DNA of 64,000 nt from Lathyrus oleraceus (GCF_024323335.1 NC_066583.1:410824031-410888030), one strand, 5' to 3'. Counted from the first letter of the stretch, positions 10,038-22,531 are shown. Program-made: numbers and translations. Notes: a model not told the origin generated them from the letters alone.

Positions 10038-13000
10038 GATTAGTAACCAAAACTTAATGAAAATGGTGACTGATCATGTGGCTCGGAACTTCTTAGCTTT
10101 GGATTTAGGTATGGAGTTGGTTAGATATGGTTTGGAGTTAGTTGGCCTTGACTCACTGAGTTAACTAAAAACTCAGTTGGTTAGTGAATGAGAAACTCAA
10201 TTAGTTATGTTAGTTTAGGTTGGTTAATGAATGAGTGAACTTGAGATTAGACAAGCTATTGCAGGTTATGGTTAAGTTGCAGTTATGCTGAAATGATTTT
10301 AGTGACCTGCTAATGATGTTGCAGGTTGAACTTAAGTGACTTTACTTTTTCCCTTTGAATTTATGAATAGCTTGATATGTGAATGTCAATAACTTTGGTA
10401 CATAAACTTGGTTCAGTGCTTCACAAGTTTTATCCCACTGCTGGTATTCAATTCCTCTGCCCTTACCTGTTTCTTTTGCTGCAACAAGCTTGAATGGATT
10501 TGGCATATCATCTCAACTTAAGGTTTAGGCATGGTAGACTTTTTGATGCAAGCTTGGGGAATGTTTGGCTTTGAGGTGTGCACACCACTATGATGAAGAT
10601 GCAATGCTGCTATGTCCTTGGTCTTACCTACTATGTTGGATCCTTTCTCAATTCAGTAGGTGGTGAGTGGCTAAGCATGGCTTGATTTTCTTATCGAAAT
10701 GCATGGAAAAAGCCTTGTGCTTGAGTTGGCATTGATTGGTTATGTCATGCTGTACAGGGGAATGCTTACTTGACTTTTTGCTCATGATGACCCTTGTTGA
10801 TATGCGTGGCCACTAATAGATTTTGCTTGTGGAAATTGCAGCTGGTGTGTAGTCACAGGTGAAGCAGAAATAGGTCAAGTGAAGTAAGACATTGGATCCC
10901 TAATGCAGATGCCTCATGGCTGCCCTTGGTGGTGATGACATGATGAGCTTGATGGTTCCATAAAGTTCAGGACAATGGTATGGAGTTTCATAGTCTACAC
11001 TTCTCCTTATATTCCATTATCTCACTAAACTATTGGCATGATGGTTGGTGTGGTGAGATGCTCATTTGGCTTGCTCTATGTTGAGATGGTTTGGTGGATC
11101 TCATGGGATCTCTGTCCTTGGTTTAAATAATGCCTTAGCAGGTTAGTAGGCTCACAAATATCCACCAGTCTGATTATGTTTCCAGGCTTGTGTTTTGGCA
11201 TTTAGCTTGTTGATAAGTCTTTGATTATGGGCCAGTTGCAACAGATTGATGGTATGTTGTCCCAAACTCCAACCTGGCCAATGTTCCTACAGTAGGTAAG
11301 ATACTTCTTGGTTTTGTTTTATGCACAACTGAATTTGTCATATGTGTGGCTGTTATATCAATAGGTATTTATGGAGTTGCAACATGTATTAAAGACCATG
11401 GTTGTCATATTTTGTAGCACATCTGGATTGGTTTTGTAAGGCTTCATCTGGATTAATGCAGTAAGATAATGTCATGGTGCATTGATGCTTTAGCTGCAAC
11501 TGTTACGTTGCAGATTGGTTTGTTTGCATTGTGAATTGGTTGGTCTATTTGCAGGGATGGTTCTTTTGCTGTAGCTTCCATGAGCCCTATCCATCATCAT
11601 GAAAACCAGGCCTACTGCATGTGTAAGTATGTCCAAGGGTCATGTAAATGTCCTGTGATTAATGGTGTTTTTGCATGATGACTGCAGCTGGTAGAAAATT
11701 CGACCTTTGCAACCTCATTGCTTGGATATGGTTTCATCTAGTAACAGACGCATTTACAGCATGTCTCCGCTGCAGGTCTTGACTCAAATAAGGCTTGGTA
11801 ATTATGTCCACTGCAGGGTCCAAAACAAACTCCTCATGCCTTTGTTCAATAGCAACAAAGCAAGGTAAATGGTATTGCCAAGGGTTGGATGGTTTGCTGC
11901 AGCAATAAGGCCAAACTGGTTGCATCATGCTCCTCAATAGTCAAACCATGCATTTCCTTTGGCTTGGTGAGTTTCTTTGGTTAGATCCATGAGTGATAAG
12001 CATAGGGCAATATTGGGATGTGTTAGAGTTCTTTTGAAATCGATTTGGGACAGATTAAGGCCAAGGGTTATTGATTCAAAAATGCCAAGACGACAGGGTG
12101 TGCTCAATGTGAATTACTTTAATGGAAGTAATCAATAAAAAACACCACCAAGCATGAAGATTGGATGACTCATTGAAACAAAAGGCTAGGCCAAGTTTGG
12201 ATGATCAAGGGCAAGTGACCGTTGACTTTGGTCAAAGTTGACCAAAAAGTCAACTGTTGACCAAAGTCAACAAATGGTCAAAATTCCATTTTCTTTATAA
12301 ATGGACATGGAATTATTGGTTAGGGTGAATTTTAGAGTTTTTGGATTTTGGGTTGACTTTGGTCAAAGTTTACCAAAACGTCAATTGTTGACCAAAGTCA
12401 ACAATTGGTCAAAAATGCCAAGACTTGTACTTTTTTGTGTAGAATCAAATGTGATGGTTTAGAATGATGTGAAATAGATTGAAATGGTAAAAAATGGTTT
12501 GAAATTGGTTTTACAATTGGTTTATTTATGACTTGAATGCTTGACTTTGAAAAGAAAATGACTTGACTAGTATATATATTAACAAGGCCATGAAATGAGG
12601 GCATAAGATTAGGGTTTGAATGAGATACCCATGAATCAATAGGAATGACCATCGATTGGTTTGTGACACAAGAAGGTTTTGTTTTTTGGATGACCATGGC
12701 TATAGGTGTACCAACAATCACATGAACAACACCATGACCTTAAGACTAAGACCAATGCCCATAGGAGACCAAAGCAGGGTTAGACCAAGTACATTGATAA
12801 TAGGTGAAGATTGGGGGTTCTGGATGCACAGTTAGGCCACCATGTCCATCTGATTCACCATCTCCTTGATTAGGGCTTCCCTGAGGCTTACCCCTCAAGC
12901 AAGTTTCTTGAATCAAGCCAAATGGCCCAACCATCAGTTTTCCAGTGTGTGAACCTGCATTAGGGTTTTGAAGGCCAAGATAAGGCCTAGGGAAGCTCCA

Positions 13001-13632
13001 TGAGACCATGCCTTGAGGAATTAGGGTTTTGAAGACCCTAGAAGATTTCCTGGCCAAATCTTTGTTGACTTCAAGCCTTTACCACCACAATTAGGGCTTC
13101 ACATTCCCCATGCTTATGATCTAATTAGACAATGCTTTTTAGACTTGGTATCCATACAAACCTTAGCTCACAGGCCCAAGTTTTTGAATCCATGATGAAT
13201 GATGCATGTGGATGAATTATGAATGTATGCAAGTGATCTCCTGATCAAGGGGTTGGATGAATAATTAAGAAAAGGGGAGGGCAAATTTTGGGGAACAACA
13301 GGATCCATATATGATGTTTAGAGCAAATGTAAACCAATTCTTGATTGTGCTCCTTGCATTGAGGGTCTCAAACCCTAGATATGAGCTTGATATAGCATAG
13401 GTGAGCATACACACTATCTGCAAAAGCAACAAACTATACATTGACATATTTTTGGTATTTTGGTTAGTAAATAAAGAAAAATGAAGTATGATACAATCAA
13501 ATGTGCTTGATGATCCCTCCCAAAGCAAACCCAATGAATGAGGGGTAAGGAGGATGTCAAGTTGTGATCCCAATGTCAATACATATGATGAGATATCATG
13601 AAGGATCTTAGGGTCAAAATTGGGGTCTTACA
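10038..13632 (-). mobile_element. OGR-m 3' LTR, 5' part (about 3.6 kb)
   Basis: The LTR start is at 13632 on the minus strand: TGTAAGACCCCAATTTTGAC, which closely matches the OGR-p LTR start at 35306 and 53653. The sequence just inside (13633-13770) matches, on the opposite strand, the region before the OGR-p 3' LTR (53520-53652), so this is a 3' LTR. The sequence stays noncoding down to about 10038, where ATH-m begins; the last part of the LTR is presumably beyond ATH-m, to the left of the window. A TATA-like stretch lies near 12292-12302. Identity of 10038-12000 as LTR rests on position only. Confidence 0.65.
12221..12402. repeat. Two long hairpins rich in W-box cores, flanking a TATA-like stretch
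   Basis: GTTGACTTTGGTCAA at 12221-12235 is the exact reverse complement of 12257-12271; with the inner arms AGTTGAC/GTCAACT (12236-12242, 12249-12255) this makes a hairpin of about 22 bp with a 6-nt loop. A second copy has the same 15-bp arms at 12352-12366 and 12388-12402. Each arm contains TTGAC followed by C or T, the known WRKY-factor W-box core. They flank the TATA-like TTTATAAAG (minus strand, 12302-12292) of the OGR-m LTR. Confidence 0.8.
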
Positions 13633-14199
13633 GCTGATCCTATTTAAGGACATTCTAACTGAGGAGGTGAAGGTTAAAATCTTCGTATCAACTCAGTAGA
13701 ATGGACTTAAATAACAACATATAGAAACAAATTTTGGTCCCTAAGAGACCTCATGGTGAATATGGTATGAATGTTAAAAAGAATCTCTGTGGGGAATATG
13801 TTGCCACAGAGGAAAAGAATCTAGAGAAACTGAAAGTCCATAGGAGTATAATACATCCCGTAAGGAAAACTCACTGGGGAGACAGAGTCTTTGGGGGATA
13901 AAAGATTGTGCGTAGGCCAGGCTACGACTTAAAACTGCTGGGGGACCCGAGGGATCCATGAAAATGAATCAGTGGAAAGACTCAGTCAGGGGATAAGAGG
14001 AAATCTGCAGGGGAAACGAGAAAATCAGAACAAAAATGAAATACCCGAACCAAATAGGAAAGGATGATTTCACTGAGGAAATACACACTCAAACTCAATT
14101 GGGGAAGAAAATATCTTTAACACTAGATTAGCAGAAGCATATTATCCACTACCGGATTCTGGGTAAGGAGATAACATAATCTGACAAAGAGGACATCCG
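13633..14199 (-). other. OGR-m region before the 3' LTR, with polypurine-tract-like end
   Basis: On the minus strand the sequence ends CCTTAAATAGGATCAGC directly before the LTR start. The OGR-p counterpart is AAATAGGGGCATC, so a decayed polypurine tract is likely. Repeated short units of the form CTGGGGA/CTCACTGGGG run through the region. No coding sequence. Confidence 0.6.
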
Positions 14200-15022
14200 T
14201 TACCGGTTAGGGTAAACATATCAAGGATGACTCACTGAGGAACACAGGAGGTGTACTCATTACCAGTTACTGGGTAAGAATATCCAGCTGGGGAAAAGCC
14301 AAATAGGATTTACAACTACCGGATACTGGATAAAAGACCACAAAGAAAGAGAATATTCGTCACTGGTTAAAGTGAACATATCAAGGATAGACTTAATGGG
14401 GAGAATATCCGTCATCAATCAAGATAAACGTATCAAGGATAGACTGTCGGGAAAAAGTAGGAATTACATCTATCAGTTACTGGTTAGAATACCAAAAAGA
14501 GAATATTTGTCACCGATTAAGATGAACATATCAAGGATAGACTCCGAGGGGGGAAATAGGAATTATATCTATCAGTTACTGGATAGAAAACCATAAGAGA
14601 GAATATCCATCACCGATTAAGATGAACATATCAAGGATATACTCCGTAGGGGGAAGTAGGATTTACAACTACCGGTTATTGGGCAGGAAAACGCAAAAAG
14701 GAGGAAATCTGACATCGGTTGGGATGAACATATCAAGGATTGACCCTCTGGGGAATAAAATAGGGAAAACAACTACCTTTTTACTAGGTAGAAAACCATG
14801 AAAAGAATATCCGTCATCGATGAAGATGAACATATCAAGGATAGACTCAGAAGGAAAGAATATCTGTCATTAGTTAAGATGAACATATCAAGGATAGACT
14901 ACCTGAGGAAACATGAAACGAATCCGCTAGAAAAACAGGAGGAAGTAGATTACTGTTACCGGGTGTTGGGTAAGAGTAAAGTACTCGCAAATCAAGAAGA
15001 ATGTTACCAGTTACTGGGTAAC
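14200..15022 (-). repeat. OGR-m array of short covarying hairpins (CAGTAACY / CTAACC loops)
   Basis: About a dozen degenerate units, many with a reverse-complementary stem of 5-6 bp around a constant loop. Plus-strand examples: TTACC/GGTAA (14200-14215, loop GGTTAG), TTACC/GGTAA (14260-14277), TCACT/AGTGA (14360-14375, loop GGTTAA), TCTATC/GATAGA (14568-14587), CTACC/GGTAG (14773-14791), TCATC/GATGA (14814-14829), TTACC/GGTAA (14956-14973), GTTACC/GGTAAC (15003-15022, loop AGTTACTG). The stem sequence changes from unit to unit while both arms stay complementary. The spacer AACATATCAAGGATAGACT recurs between units. Some units (for example near 14400 and 14505) have one mismatch. Confidence 0.85.
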
Positions 15023-16329
15023 AGGCTCTCGGGGAATCAAGGTATCTATCTAGGCAAGATCTAGAAAGAAAAAGTCAATCAAAGACTCAACCCAATGAGG
15101 ATATAACTCAGTGGGAGTGGTTCCATCCAGATAATCAACTAGGGAGGAAGCTGAAATAATAATCATCCACGAGGAAATAACTCAATGGGGAATGAGAAAG
15201 GTTAAATTCTTTCTGATTAAGAGGCTGACACTCTACAATTGAAGGAGGAAAGACACGCCAAATTTGCGTGGGAGAAAGGATATCATTATAACAGAGGATC
15301 AGAAAAATAATGAATCACAAAGTGCAATAATAATGCAATAATGAAATCTATGAATGTATATGTATATGTATATATGATGATTAAGCTGGCAAAACAATCA
15401 CAAGGATACAAGTGTCAATGGTCCGAATCATCGTAACATTACTCAGCCAATCTCAATAGGATGGAGGTATCAACCGGAGAAAGAGACATTAAGGATGAAC
15501 ATGAATCATCCATCTCGAAGGGTCGTCCCTGGCTGGGGAAAGAGGACAATTTTGTTGAGGATCTGCATTATCGACTCTGTGGGGAATTTTAGGTTAATAC
15601 CATATCAAATGGGAGATAACCTTGCAAAGGACCAGAAATATTTCTCAAGAATCAGTGCTAACAGGGAGCAGGCACAAATTCTGTTGACGACTCGAGGGGA
15701 GTAACAATCTGGGCTGAATCTATGTAAATCGTTGAGACGACGCGCCTACAACTCAAAAATAGGGAGGCAATTACAAACTCAGCTTGGGAAACCAACAAAA
15801 CTAGGTTGGAGAGGTTGGGTTTCCGTTCGGGAAAAATGACCGAACCAACTGCTTGAGGAAGACCAACAATGCTTCGCAGTTTAGGACTTACTTGTTCTCA
15901 GACCGCTGTTGATGTTCCTTTAATGAAATCGATTGCTATTAAAAAGTAATTGCTTTTATTATTTAAGAAAAACATGATTTTGATTTTTAAATTCAATTTC
16001 AAAATGATCATCATAAAATTTAATTACTTTTAGCTGAATAAATAAGAGTAGAAACGATTGGATAAAAAGCTCAACTTTATTTAATAGAATGGTAGTCTGT
16101 AAATGACGAGACTCCATAGATCCTTACAAAAGTTGAAAAATGGTCATTTACATGGAAAAGGGCTACATTGGATACAATGATCACTAATCCTTCTACCAAC
16201 CTTGATATCCATTGTGCGCTTGGCTTCGGTTGAAGATGACGAATCAAAACCAACCGATGTGCTTAAGAATGTCTTCAAAATCGAAGGTCAACCGAATGCA
16301 GTTACTTTTGCCATGATCCCTAATTTTTG
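15023..16329 (-). other. OGR-m 3' noncoding region
   Basis: No coding sequence. Contains degenerate CTCAATGGGGAATGAG-type units, an AT-rich stretch with a short TATATG microsatellite near 15355, and sequence linking the hairpin array to the integrase end. Nothing else recognised. Confidence 0.6.
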
Positions 16330-16478
16330 AATAAATTGCTCCAAGGTAGGGTACTAAATTTATTGGGATAAATTTTATGTTTTATGTCTCTAACTTTTGC
16401 ATGGATCGCCCTTTCGGGTTTTCGATCCACCGAGACGCTCATTTTTGCCTAAGTTTCCCTTTAGGGTTTTCAACTTAG
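16330..16478 (-). repeat. OGR-m post-integrase hairpins (three)
   Basis: Directly downstream of the integrase end on the minus strand: CTAAGTT/AACTTAG (16449-16455, 16472-16478), TGGATCG/CGATCCA (16402-16408, 16423-16429), both perfect 7-bp stems around an inner CCC...GGG, and AATAAATT/AATTTATT (16330-16337, 16357-16364), a perfect 8-bp stem. The same three positions are hairpins in OGR-p, where the third stem has a completely different sequence. See findings. Confidence 0.88.
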
Positions 16479-16497
16479 CGAGCCGATCCTTTCCTTT

Positions 16498-17854
16498 TAG
16501 GCGAAGTATTTCTTGACTACATCAACATTCACAGGACACGTGAACTCTTCACCATCCTAGTTATAAGAATCAAAGCACCTCCTGAAAAGGCTCTCTTAAC
16601 AACATATGGGCCTTCATAATTAGGAGTCCATTTGCCCCTAGAATCTGGCTTGAAAGATAAAATCTTCTTGAGCACAAGGTTACCTTCTCCGAACACACGA
16701 GGTTTGACCTTCTTATCAAATGATTTCTTCATTCTTTGTTGATATAATTGACCATGACACATGACAGTCAACGTCTTATCTTCAATTAAATTCAGTTGGT
16801 TATACCTGGTCTGACACCATTCAGCTTCTGTCAACTTGGCTTCCATCAGGACACATAGTGATGGGATCTCAACCTCTACAAGGAGCATAACATCCATGCT
16901 ATAAACAAGTGAGAAAGGAGTTTCCCCTATTGAAGTGCGGATGGATGTACGATACTCGTGCAAAGTAAATAGGAGCATCTCATGCCAATATTTGTAGGTT
17001 ACAACCATCTTCTGGATGATCTTCTTGATGTTCTTGTTTGCAACTTCAATAGCCCCATTCATCTTAGGTTTGTAGGGAGAAGAATTATGATATGCTATCT
17101 TGAAGTCTCTGCAAAGAGATTTCACCATATTATTATTCAAGTTTGACCCATTATCAGTAATGATCTTACTTGGCATGCCATAACGGCATATAATATGATT
17201 CTTGATAAACCTTACAACAACTTGCTTGGTTACATTTGCATACGATGCCACTTCAACCCACTCCGTGAAATAATCAATAGCCACAAGAATGAAACGATAT
17301 CTGTTCGAAGCTTTGGGCTCAATCATACCAATCACATTAATTCCCCATATGGAGAAGGGCCATGGAGAGGAAATGGCATTCAAAAGTGTCGAAGGAACAT
17401 GAATTTTATCTGCATAAATTTGACACTTATGGCATTTCTTCATAAACTTGCAACAATCAGATTCCATTGTCAGCCAATAGTAACTTGCTCTCAACATCTT
17501 CTTAGCCATAGCATGTCCATTAGAATGAGTACCAAAGGATCCTTCATGGAATTCACTCATCAATAAGTCTGCTTCGTGCCTACCCACGTATCTGAGCAGA
17601 ACTATATCGAAGTTTCTCTTGTAAAGCACATCACCATTCAGGTAGAAGTTGTCAGCTAATCTTCTCAAAGTCTTCTTATCTTTCAAAGATGCCCCGGGCG
17701 GGTAAATTTGACTTTGGAGAAAACACTTGATATCGAAACACCACGACTTTTCATCTTTGATCTCTTCAACAGAAAACACATGAGTTGGCCTATCAAGATG
17801 CATCACAATCAAATTTGGGAACTTCATTCCAGAATTTCACCACAATCATAGAAG
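16498..17854 (-). pseudogene. OGR-m integrase (broken)
   Basis: Last pol domain of OGR-m, read from 17854 down; a long open stretch covers 17827-16529. The N-terminal zinc-binding domain shows the His and Cys ligands (HEADLLMSEFHEGSFGTH, then CHKCQ). In the core the first catalytic Asp is replaced: WGINVIGMI has Asn (codon at 17338-17336) where relatives have Asp. The second Asp (IITDNGSN) and the Glu (MNGAIEVANKN) remain. The C-terminal part ends GKWTPNYEGPYVVKRAFSGG, then a frameshift garbles the last residues; the intact relative ends NSDAVKKYFA, still visible in another frame near 16498. Upstream, a frameshift near 17830 and then the TAT-p insertion at 17859/17860 cut it off from RNase H. 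Confidence 0.88.
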
Positions 17855-17859
17855 GCAAC
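17855..17859. repeat. Target site duplication of TAT-p, left copy GCAAC
   Basis: GCAAC here and CCAAC at 30807-30811 differ at one base; the rest of the duplication and the resumption of OGR-m coding support it as the TAT-p target site. Confidence 0.8.
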
Positions 17860-20024
17860 TGTAACACCCCAAAATTTGCCCTCCTCATTCATGCATTCAT
17901 TTTTAGGTCATTTAACATTTCATATTGCATTTCATCATGTCAATCAGAATCAGATCCAAGAAGCTTGAACATCATTCAAGACTCTTTGTGGGTTCTATCC
18001 GGGTGATCATGCAACACAAGGCGAAGCGCACGCGTTTAAAAAAAAAAAGTAACGAAAAAATAAATAAATAAATAAATAAAATATAACAGAAAAATCTTGG
18101 ACTTGGACGTCTCTCATTTGAGCCCACAAAAATCAGGTTATAAATTCTAGACTTCCATCTCCCCAAAAACCCTGGAAAAAGATAGTGAGAGAAGAGCTAA
18201 CAGAGTTCAGAGCAGCCTCTAGAGACTGAAAGGAACTCATCTGCAAAGAGCCAATCCCATCTCATATAAACCCTCAGATTGCTTTGCAAACTCAACCGGG
18301 CAATTCAATTTCATTCGATCTCTCCAATCAGGTTTGCCCTATCTCCATTACTCTATGCTTTCAATTTGAATGCTCTGAATGTATGAGGTATTATCGTTAG
18401 GTTTTGCATGTGGGCACATGTTTTAGTATGTATGTCATGCCTTGATGTGTGGATCCTTTCCCCCTGACTTTGAATTTTGATACCCTTTTGATGCATGTGT
18501 TTGGCAAGAGGTTTAGGCCTCCTACCCTTGGTTGCTTTTTGTGAGCTTTTTGTGAACTTTAATGGCATGATTCATGTGATTCTCTGTTTGGCGCAATTCT
18601 TGATTGCACTCCATCTTGTTTCTCTAACTTGTTTGTTGAGTTTTTTTTGTGAGGGCTCACATGAACCCTGAAAGGATAGCTTGCTTGGTATTCCATTTTA
18701 TTTGTGGGATACCATTTGGAGATTTATTCTGATTACCTGTATTGACTTGCTTTCTTTGATGGTGCCAGCTTGAGATATCTCCGGGTTTCTTATTTCTTTA
18801 GTTGTTGTTACTTCGGATCTTTATCCGTATGGTAGACCTTTTTGATCCTTTATTTTTCCCGCATTTTACCGTTTTCTTAGCTGGAAGACCTCGATAGGAG
18901 GCAATGTTTTTGTGTGTTTATTTTTGTGCCTAAAGACCTCCATGAAGAGGCAATTGACGGATAAAAGGGATTAATAGTCAATCCCCCGTTATTCAGTGCG
19001 TCGTTCTTTAAGATCACACTACGTGTCGATGCTTCAGAACAAAAGCCCAAGATCTTTTTTCCGATCGGTCAGTGGAGAGGGTTCCATCTTTCTGAACCCC
19101 CACGCCTTGTCATGAGCTCACCCTGTCCGGGGTTAAGAGCTATGAGGTCTTATCCTCATTACCCTCTGATCTGCTCACCCTGACGTCAATGTCAGTGGTT
19201 AAAAGCCCGTTTGATTACCCTTCCATGGCTTGTTTGTCGAGGTTGATATGACCCCTGTTGACTAAAGCCCTACCCCTGCGTGTTTGATCCCCTTTGCTGG
19301 CGTGTTTACTTTATGCATGTTTGTTTTGTATGGTTTGATAGTCTCCCGTTTGCATGTTTATTAAGGTAGCGCGGTTCCTTTGTCTAGGACTGCCTTTTTG
19401 CATGAGCATCCCTAAAACACCCCAACTCATTGATTTTTCTTCTCCTAAGAACATGTTTACTCCTTCTACTACAGGCGAGTAAGTCTCCAAAGGTCGAACA
19501 TCCGGTAGATTGCGTAGTAACGTCGTTCACCCAAAAACACAACCAACCCCGTAGTTAGCCGAACTACGTTTTGCTCTGATTCTCATTCTAGATGAGATAC
19601 GTAGGCATAAGACGCGACGTCTTACCGAGCACACTTACCTTTAACCCATAGGTAGCCGAGCTACGAAGACTCTGATTCTCATATTCATATGAGATACGTA
19701 TGTAGTGGATGCGACATCCGTGCGAGTCATCTCCCTTTAACCCCTCTTTAGTAAATAACACATTAGATAAACCCGCACCCTTTAAACAAGAATAAAAAAA
19801 GTGGATCCCGTAGAGTACTACGGATGCGTAAGGGTGCTAATACCTTCCCTTCGCATAATCGACTCCCGAACCCAAGATTTGGTTGCGAGACCTTGTCTTT
19901 TCCTTTCCTTTCTCCCAGGTTTACTTCGAGCGTTTCCTTTCCCTCCTTTGGGATAAATAACGCACGGTGGCGACTCTTTTGTCATTTCTTTTTTGGCCGG
20001 TTGTTTTTTTCGTAGGTTGCGGCA
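17860..20024 (+). mobile_element. TAT-p 5' LTR
   Basis: Starts TGTAACACCCC, ends GGTTGCGGCA, 2165 bp. It is about 190 bp shorter than the 3' LTR because 173 bp (positions 28613-28785 of the 3' copy) are missing, joined at a 3-bp AGG. TATA-like TTATAAATT near 18138. Contains a short AAAT microsatellite near 18060. Small ORFs are not supported as genes. Confidence 0.92.
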
Positions 20025-20026
20025 GC

Positions 20027-20044
20027 TGGCGACTCTGCTGGGGA
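20027..20044 (+). other. TAT-p primer binding site (tRNA-Arg type)
   Basis: TGGCGACTCTGCTGGGGA, 2 nt after the 5' LTR. Complementary to the 3' end of plant tRNA-Arg(ACG) with about two mismatches; identical to the OGR-m site and one base different from OGR-p. This primer is known for Ogre/Tat elements. Confidence 0.88.
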
Positions 20045-20985
20045 CCCTGGTTTCCCTAAGCGAGTCCCTCCAAGCTTTTGTAGGTTGCTTGTTTGTTGGG
20101 TGTTTATCCTTTTGTACAGTTATTTATTTTTAAGCCTTTACCTGCTTTATCTTATTGCATTGTGTACATATGATTGCCGTATTTGCTGGTTCTGTTTGTT
20201 AGGGTGGGATGTTCTATGAGTGATAAGCCCATTACCCAGGCTTGAGCGTACACACAGGTTTTAGAGTGGATAGTCATGAGGCTTGCATGGCGTGTTGCTA
20301 CGTTAAGTCGTTCATGAAGACCCACACCCAGACGAGGTTTCTTTTGGATATATTTTGTCCTACAGGTGTTCCGTAACGGCATGATGCTCCTCTAGAAATC
20401 GTCGACTCTGGTGACCATTTCCCGAGAACTCAGTCGAGGCCTCTCCTCCGAGACGTGATTATGTTAGCTCTGGTGGGCGCATTCTCGCTGATCAATTCGA
20501 GGACCCCGAGACTGGGAACTTGCTATTAGGATGTCCTGTTGAGGGGAGTCAGCGGAGGTCTTTTTATCCCGTAATAATGCCAAACCTTCAGTGGTAAACG
20601 TATTATTCTCGACTGAAGGGCTGAAGTTGACGAACTTCTGTTCTTAGAACCTACCAGTGAGGGGCGGGCTAAATTCAGGAAACCTTAACCTTCAACCCAC
20701 CCGGTTTTCTGGAGCAGCGCTTTGATCTTGTATTATATTCTTTAGTGGGGTTTCTCTTCAGACAGTGCAACCTGACAGATGTTCAAGCGGATCCAGCAAT
20801 CCTGATTGACATGCCTTTGCATTGCATAACATCATCTGCATATTTGCATCCAACATCTCATGCTTATTCATTTGGGGGTATTCCCTTTTTTAAGGGGGGT
20901 GCCTTAAAATTGAATAAGCAGCGCATCGCATACCATGCATACTAACCCTTGTTTATTTTGCAGGTGTCACCGCAGTGTCTAAAGT
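20045..20985 (+). other. TAT-p leader between primer site and gag
   Basis: About 940 bp without a supported ORF. There is no ORF1 here, unlike in OGR-p and OGR-m, where the corresponding stretch continues into a long ORF1. Confidence 0.7.
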
Positions 20986-22531
20986 ATGTTCCCTGTTTCA
21001 AGCATTATTGGTCCCAAGCGAGTCCACAGGTACCCGACAAAGGAAAATCGTCTGCAACTAGCGATGGACCAGGTACAGAAAGAGCTAGCTGATATGCGTG
21101 AAAGGATGGATCAGTTCATGACATTGATGACTGGTATGGCAGAAGCCCAGGAAAAGCTGAGGGAATTGGTTGAGCACCCGAGGCCCGATCCAGAGGTACA
21201 GATACCAAATGCTGATGGGAACGCTGATAACCCTGTGAACACTGGTAATGCGGGTAACACGAATGCTGATGGAAACCCGGGTAATGTTGGCAACGCGGGG
21301 AATGTTGGAAATGGTATTGGCGGAAGGTACAATGTTAATAAAGGAATTCGGATTAACGGGCGCCCCGTTACTGAAGATTATCAGTATGATCAATTCTCTT
21401 TGCACGACGAAGCCCATGAGACCACTCGCCGTATGGATGAGCTTGCTGAGAAGCTCAAATCTTTGGAGTCTCAAAATTCCTTAGGTGTTGATGTCACAAA
21501 TCTTGGTCTGGTTCAGGGAGTAAGGATCCCTCACAAGTTCAAACCCTACTACTTTTAAGAAATACAACGGGGCTTCTTGCCCACGCACTCATCTCCAATC
21601 TTATTTGGGAAGGTTGGGAGCCCACGCGAAAGATGAAAAGCTGTGGATGTACTACTTTGAAGACAGTCTAATTGGAGCTTCTCGTGAATGGTATTCTCAT
21701 TTGTCTCGTACTTCCATCAAGAGCTGGAAAGACTTGGCAGAGGCTTTTGTCAAGCAATATCAATACAACTTGGACTTGGCTCCAAATTGGACCTTATTAC
21801 AAGGAATGTCTCAGACTGCCAAGGAGACCTTCAGAGAATATGCTCAGCGTTGGAGACAAATTGCTGCGTCCGTCCAACCCCCTATGTCTGAAAGGGAGAT
21901 GGCGGACATGTTCATGAACACTCTTCAAGGCAATTATATTGAGAATTTGGCTGCTTGCCCGTCAATCAGCTTTGCAGAGATAGTAATTGCTGGAGAAAGA
22001 ATCGAGAGTCTGTTGAAGATGGGCCGAATTCAAGACAATAGTGCTTCCAAGAAACCGTTTGCTGGTAACGGTCAGCGAAGAAGAGAAGGCTAGACAAGCG
22101 TTGTGTATGCCGACAGAGGCAGGGGCAGAGGACGCCCTAATTATTATCAAGATCAAGTGGCCGCAGTCACTATTCCTACACCTGCTCCTCAACAGCAACA
22201 ACAGCCGCAATATCATCCGCAACAGCAACCCAGGTACAACAATCAACAGCGAGGAGGTAATTCGGGTCAACAGAGACACTATCAACAACGTCCAAGGCAG
22301 ACGGAACGGGTCATTGAGCCAATCCCCGTGCCTTATTCTGTATTACTTCCCAGGCTGATTGACCTGAATCTGGTTACATTAAGGACTCTGGCCCCACCAA
22401 TCGATCCCAATAATTTTCCTAGAGGTTATGATGTCAACGCCAGATGTGCTTTTCACTCCAACGCACCTGGCCATACTACAGATAATTGCAAGGCTCTCCA
22501 GCTAAAGGTACAAGATTTGAGAGATGCCTAG
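20986..22531 (+). pseudogene. TAT-p gag (frameshifted)
   Basis: Capsid polyprotein. It starts with an ATG; an early HRYPTK block corresponds to HRYNTR in OGR-m. A heptad-like helical segment (QLAMDQVQKELADMRERM) is followed by a low-complexity Asn/Gly-rich linker built of NADGN, NAGN and NPGN units (about residues 75-112). A one-base indel near 21550 shifts the frame; the capsid core then runs at 21560-22090 (WYSHLSRTSIKSWKDLAEAF, ETFREYAQRWRQIAASV). After a TAG at 22091 come a Gln-rich stretch and the zinc knuckle CAFHSNAPGHTTDNC, of the form Cys-x2-His-x5-His-x4-Cys. A TAG at 22529-22531 replaces a probable Trp codon. Confidence 0.87.

Noticed and set aside
20027..20044. tRNA gene fragment
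   Set aside because: Only 18 nt match a tRNA 3' end and it sits just inside an LTR, so it is a primer binding site.
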